DNA from: Anaerococcus sp.
GTDB taxonomy: Bacteria; Bacillota; Clostridia; Tissierellales; Peptoniphilaceae
Assembly (NCBI RefSeq): GCF_030825785.1
Contig: NZ_JAPJPG010000021.1
Location: forward strand, 1 to 25,269
Direction: 5' to 3'
Length of the DNA stretch: 25,269 nucleotides
Positions 24,301 through 25,269 of this stretch are shown here, in pieces (position 1 is the first letter of the stretch; each line of letters opens with the position of its first letter). The translations under genes and the position numbers were made by a program. The notes under the pieces are model-generated. The model was not told the origin of the DNA. It searched no databases and saw only the letters and a program-made list of their open reading frames with translations.

Positions 24301-25269
24301 AATAGTAGGAATTAAGGACTTTACCGGAACTTACGAATACAAGAAGACTTGCCCAATACCATTTGAAGTTGAAATCATAGAAGATAAAACTTTAGCTAAG
24401 GGTGAGAAAGTAGTAGATCAAGAAGGTAAGCCAGGTTCTAAGACAACAAGCTATGAACAAAATATCAAAAATGGAGAACCAGAAGGTGAAGCTAAGAAGA
24501 TTAGCGAAGAAATAAGTGAACAACCTACTAAACACATTGTTCGTATAGGTACAAAAGAATCTGAAGGCGAAACTAAGAAGACTATCGAAAGAGAAATTCC
24601 TTACGAAACTAAGCTAATCTATGATGAAACTTTAGAATCTGGAACTCAAAAGATTGAAAACGAAGGAAAAGCTGGCAAGGAAGAAGTTACAATTATTCAA
24701 AAGATAAAAGATTCTAAGCCAGTCGGAGAAGCGACAGAAACTACAAAGACTATCACAGAAAAAGAAGATAGGCTAGTCAGAATCGGTGTTAAGCCAGTTG
24801 AAAAGATGATTGAACTTGGCAATAATACTGAATATAGACACAATCCAGAGCTAAAGGCTGGTGAAGAGAAAGTTATCGAAGAAGGTTCAAAGGGTTCTGT
24901 AAAATACACAACTACTTTCAACAAGGAAACGGGTAAGCTTGAAGTAAAAGAAGAAAGAACTGAACCAAAGAACAAGGTCGTAGAATATGGTTCTAAGACT
25001 GATGGCGAATTTACCTACGAAAGCGAAAAGGCTTATGATATCATCATTAGAGAAAATCCAGATCTTGAAGCTGGAAAAACTAATGTAATCCAAGAAGGTA
25101 AGCCAGGTAAGACTGAAACTACTGTTAAGATAGAAAACAGCAAGGAAGTCTTTAGGGATACTAAGACAATCACAGAAAAACAAGATAAGATTATAGAAAT
25201 CGGAACAAAGAATGTCTGTGAAATCCCACCAGTAAAGCCAAATCCAAACCCAGATCCAAAACCAAACCC
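18317..25269 (+). CDS. Giant G5-repeat cell-surface protein, 3'-truncated by the window
   Basis: The frame stays open from ATG 18317 to the window end, at least 2317 codons. Residues 1-42 form a signal peptide with SIKKTLLGAS (16-25), close to the YSIRK-G/S motif, and a likely cut after VYA. A low-complexity acidic part follows (about 43-150). An N-terminal region of about 480 residues (about 150-630) is not one I recognise. Two copies of a Rib/YPDG-like module follow (about 636-724 and 752-855; LPDTLETDESGN and NTWNVTIDEKTGQV are corresponding parts). Nineteen G5-type repeats (about 857-2296) each have IPFE, a GE or PG turn, a G..G pair and an end at V-G. The last residues (PPVKPNPNPDPKPNP) begin a Pro-rich wall-spanning segment. 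G5 proteins bind sugars or zinc and act in adhesion and biofilm. Only two Cys were found (2012, 2301). An LPXTG anchor is expected outside the window. Confidence 0.88.
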   Translation, partial: MNNKKNKFLIPLSNESIKKTLLGASIIVGGFGLLGNTNDVYADSLDASSEIIDNNQIDEVAKDKLDDKKVQENFDEDKYIDIEEEKIEEDQKKDQASDTENKENVDTKEVEDNLQVASMSKAKAADFAEPVALADEANNEQNYTEDEKEIKDYSGEERYKETDLQPGDTNQDFNKDDEKVEKDGFKFELKNPSETSSSKREYGYQITIDKETGQRTYTKITVTDSGLVQVKEGEKPMMGKGEKLTPESPEVTFKPNENGELTAGGRQKNLNYEASEETLRHINNKDNPSTSFGMEDNYTKDNPGIKFFGNNFALGYKVNPWPNENDKLELLKLNGSYNEKVFVQGQDIDTGIKVDNIDENAKERLVGQVYNPITNKIVPGASAYIGDDGNIHIQMPKGALKKNAEGKYVVDEESIFNTKDYKALQHLDVKFFARPRTKDEFTKVAETPDESGETGTYVETGAGSADINHKGANVTIDKQGIDRYDHYNLIGDFKLNLDDTRYYDQRFKDGNNDDTSKVTSSAVKPGEPFKVGIVEPENPREEDKSAAEMNEAEDKGEASGRLIMDFIDRENKGKAEEDQWKVALDKGDIANFTITPPKSAKAGDFVAIPIEYTYTNGSKDVHWFHFVVQESTYIKPEYETQVNFPAKEQTAPAKVTEDGKRLIPDHYTLPDTLETDESGNKLATDDSGNKWIVKVDKTTGKVSAKPVEPKDFNGGEKLEVPVISHYVDKQKPGEDITEEASAYFVIEERANMTPRYNAKAGKAGDSLTSDVILNTEDTYNRRPGKYTLDSDTFVDDKGNTWNVTIDEKTGQVTATVPNGVSSDSLDGALLNVPVTAHYYEENGTLEVGTRKTEVQFIGSGTEGKHKYIVDIPFETKVEKDPSLKKGEIKVIKTGELGSKEVSLVIKDSVVDKAQTTEKVLKEKQDALINVGEGVLDGTHNIEEKVEVPFETIVEFDDTLAPGEQRVDVEGAAGEKTRTTTLTIEDGNVTKTESGEFTETKAPVNRVIKVGRNTEGEVVHEEKIPFKYDISYDPSLKSGEYVIDVKGSEGIKTTTWKIKNSKVDGEPSTNVTNPVNAVIRVGQKDFTGEFTHEVKEEIPFTVRIIEDETLEAGKSEVVTQGQAGEKTTKYTQAIKNGEADGELKSESNRTKEPVEQVIRVGKKTATNNVEERTDVPVDIVYKYDPNMEVTKATKGDFTPGGVKTVVTNKYNPETGEIESVKETVVTNAKQEIIVGTKKYTGEFKNVIEEEIPYETEVIFDEELETGTMVVDKAGKPGSIKKEFIQHFENGEQKSTEEKELGRTEAEKRIVRVGSKTEGTHQYKEEIPFKYTVVYDPEMKAGTYEEVTPGKVGERVTIWTIKNSKVVGEPETIETKPVDAVIKIGSKDFTGEFETKKTDFIEFETIYEVDNTMEPGTTKVVQEGQHGEIETTVTHTIVNGEVTESKDGEPVSTKSAINRIVKVGAAKSNGNHEYTNKIPFDVEVRVNPELKKGEYKVVQKGEVGEEKYTLTIEDSKVTNTSEASITKAPVKEIIEVGYADFTGKIESVDKDPVPFETEVTVDSSLAPGEIVEDQAGVLGEQETKLTRTITNGTAGEEVRGETTVTKEPVARKIRIGAKSDGMHEYTNKIPFDVEVRVNPELKKGEYKVVQEGEVGEEKYTVTIENSKVTATSEPITTKEAVKEIVEVGSEDFTGSLETKKTKAIEFETEYIVDNSLEPGTTEVVQEGSLGEEETKVTHTIKNGEVTESVEGDSVQTKAPVKRIVKVGPAKTDGTETITEEIPFEVEVKKDPSLKKGEWKYATDEAGNELKGEKGSQEKTLTIVNSKVTETSDPTVVKQAKNAVILVGDEDFTGEVKHKEHFEIPFEVEVRYNDQLPAGTSKEIQKGVKGSYDVEYTQKIKNGSADGEMTKEESNKVEAKKHIIEVGTKVETPENNYSKEVEVEVEYVYDDTKDKGVVETGEFTPGKVETKVVDKYNPETGKVEQTTEEVVTKAKQKVIVGIKDFTGTYEYKKTCPIPFEVEIIEDKTLAKGEKVVDQEGKPGSKTTSYEQNIKNGEPEGEAKKISEEISEQPTKHIVRIGTKESEGETKKTIEREIPYETKLIYDETLESGTQKIENEGKAGKEEVTIIQKIKDSKPVGEATETTKTITEKEDRLVRIGVKPVEKMIELGNNTEYRHNPELKAGEEKVIEEGSKGSVKYTTTFNKETGKLEVKEERTEPKNKVVEYGSKTDGEFTYESEKAYDIIIRENPDLEAGKTNVIQEGKPGKTETTVKIENSKEVFRDTKTITEKQDKIIEIGTKNVCEIPPVKPNPNPDPKPN
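20885..25204 (+). repeat. Tandem array of nineteen G5-type repeats (coding)
   Basis: Each repeat is about 70-80 codons and ends at a V(I/R)-G-like dipeptide. Repeat ends, by position of the final Gly codon, lie near 21109, 21350, 21560, 21800, 22017, 22252, 22466, 22703, 22921, 23158, 23372, 23612, 23851, 24086, 24310, 24550, 24786, 24988 and 25204. Linkers after the Gly alternate: after repeats 3, 5, 7, 9, 11, 13 and 15 they contain (D/K)(F/Y)TG, after the even ones in between most read like TEG-HEY. The real unit is thus a pair of about 150 codons. Repeats 5 and 15 are a divergent subtype with FTPG and KYNPETG. Confidence 0.85.

Noticed and set aside
20885..25204. Regularly spaced repeats considered as a CRISPR array or non-coding satellite
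   Set aside because: The repeats are about 210-240 bases, diverged, in frame and encode G5-type domains; no short exact repeats with unique spacers.

Overview
The window comes from an AT-rich, low-GC Gram-positive anaerobe. The housekeeping gene orders (dnaG-rpoD-trmK-nif3 and tmk-darA-holB-ricT), the RNase P RNA, the ferredoxin and the large G5-repeat surface protein suggest an anaerobic coccus of the Peptoniphilaceae (Anaerococcus, Peptoniphilus or Finegoldia relatives). This placement is an inference from gene content; there is no 16S gene in the window.

Layout. (1) 1-1250: the 3' part of a DUF4015-type putative glycoside hydrolase, overlapped by a four-helix membrane protein with a PsiE-like N-terminus and a CorC/HlyC-like C-terminal domain. 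(2) 1252-1456: a 205-bp GC-rich, nearly palindromic element resembling a non-autonomous mobile element (MITE). It also fits as a two-way terminator. (3) 1455-2318: an AraC-family regulator on the minus strand, divergent from (4) the plus-strand macromolecular-synthesis cluster dnaG, rpoD, trmK, nif3-like (2523-7434), followed directly by the RNase P RNA with its own promoter. (5) 8054-9694: a secreted SH3b / helical-spacer / SH3b / NlpC-P60 cell-wall hydrolase with a perfect WalR-type box just upstream of its promoter. (6) 9754-10536: a FolD homologue that seems to lack two catalytic residues, convergent with a single-cysteine thiol peroxidase (Tpx). (7) 11219-11875: ribosomal protein L25/Ctc. 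(8) 11964-14502: tmk, darA (c-di-AMP receptor), holB (delta prime) and ricT in a tightly overlapped operon; tmk looks leaderless. (9) 14639-16929: a 2[4Fe-4S] ferredoxin, a rubrerythrin-like diiron protein, a GNAT acetyltransferase and an aromatic-acid-exporter-type membrane protein. (10) 17005-18012: a minus-strand TrkA/RCK-type K+ channel. (11) 18317 to the window end: one uninterrupted frame of at least 2317 codons. It encodes a giant surface protein with a YSIRK-like signal peptide, an unrecognised N-terminal region, two Rib/YPDG-like modules, nineteen G5-type repeats, and the start of a proline-rich wall-spanning segment. The C-terminus (expected LPXTG anchor) lies outside the window.

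Functionally, most of the window is core replication, transcription, tRNA and translation machinery, plus cell-envelope genes (wall hydrolase, surface adhesin, K+ channel, c-di-AMP receptor). K+ channels and c-di-AMP receptors are often linked through osmotic homeostasis, but nothing in this sequence ties these two genes together directly. The most interesting items are the palindromic element, the two-domain super-repeat of the G5 protein, the probable leaderless tmk, the one-Cys Tpx, the degenerate FolD and the WalR box. I did not find a clearly new multi-gene system.
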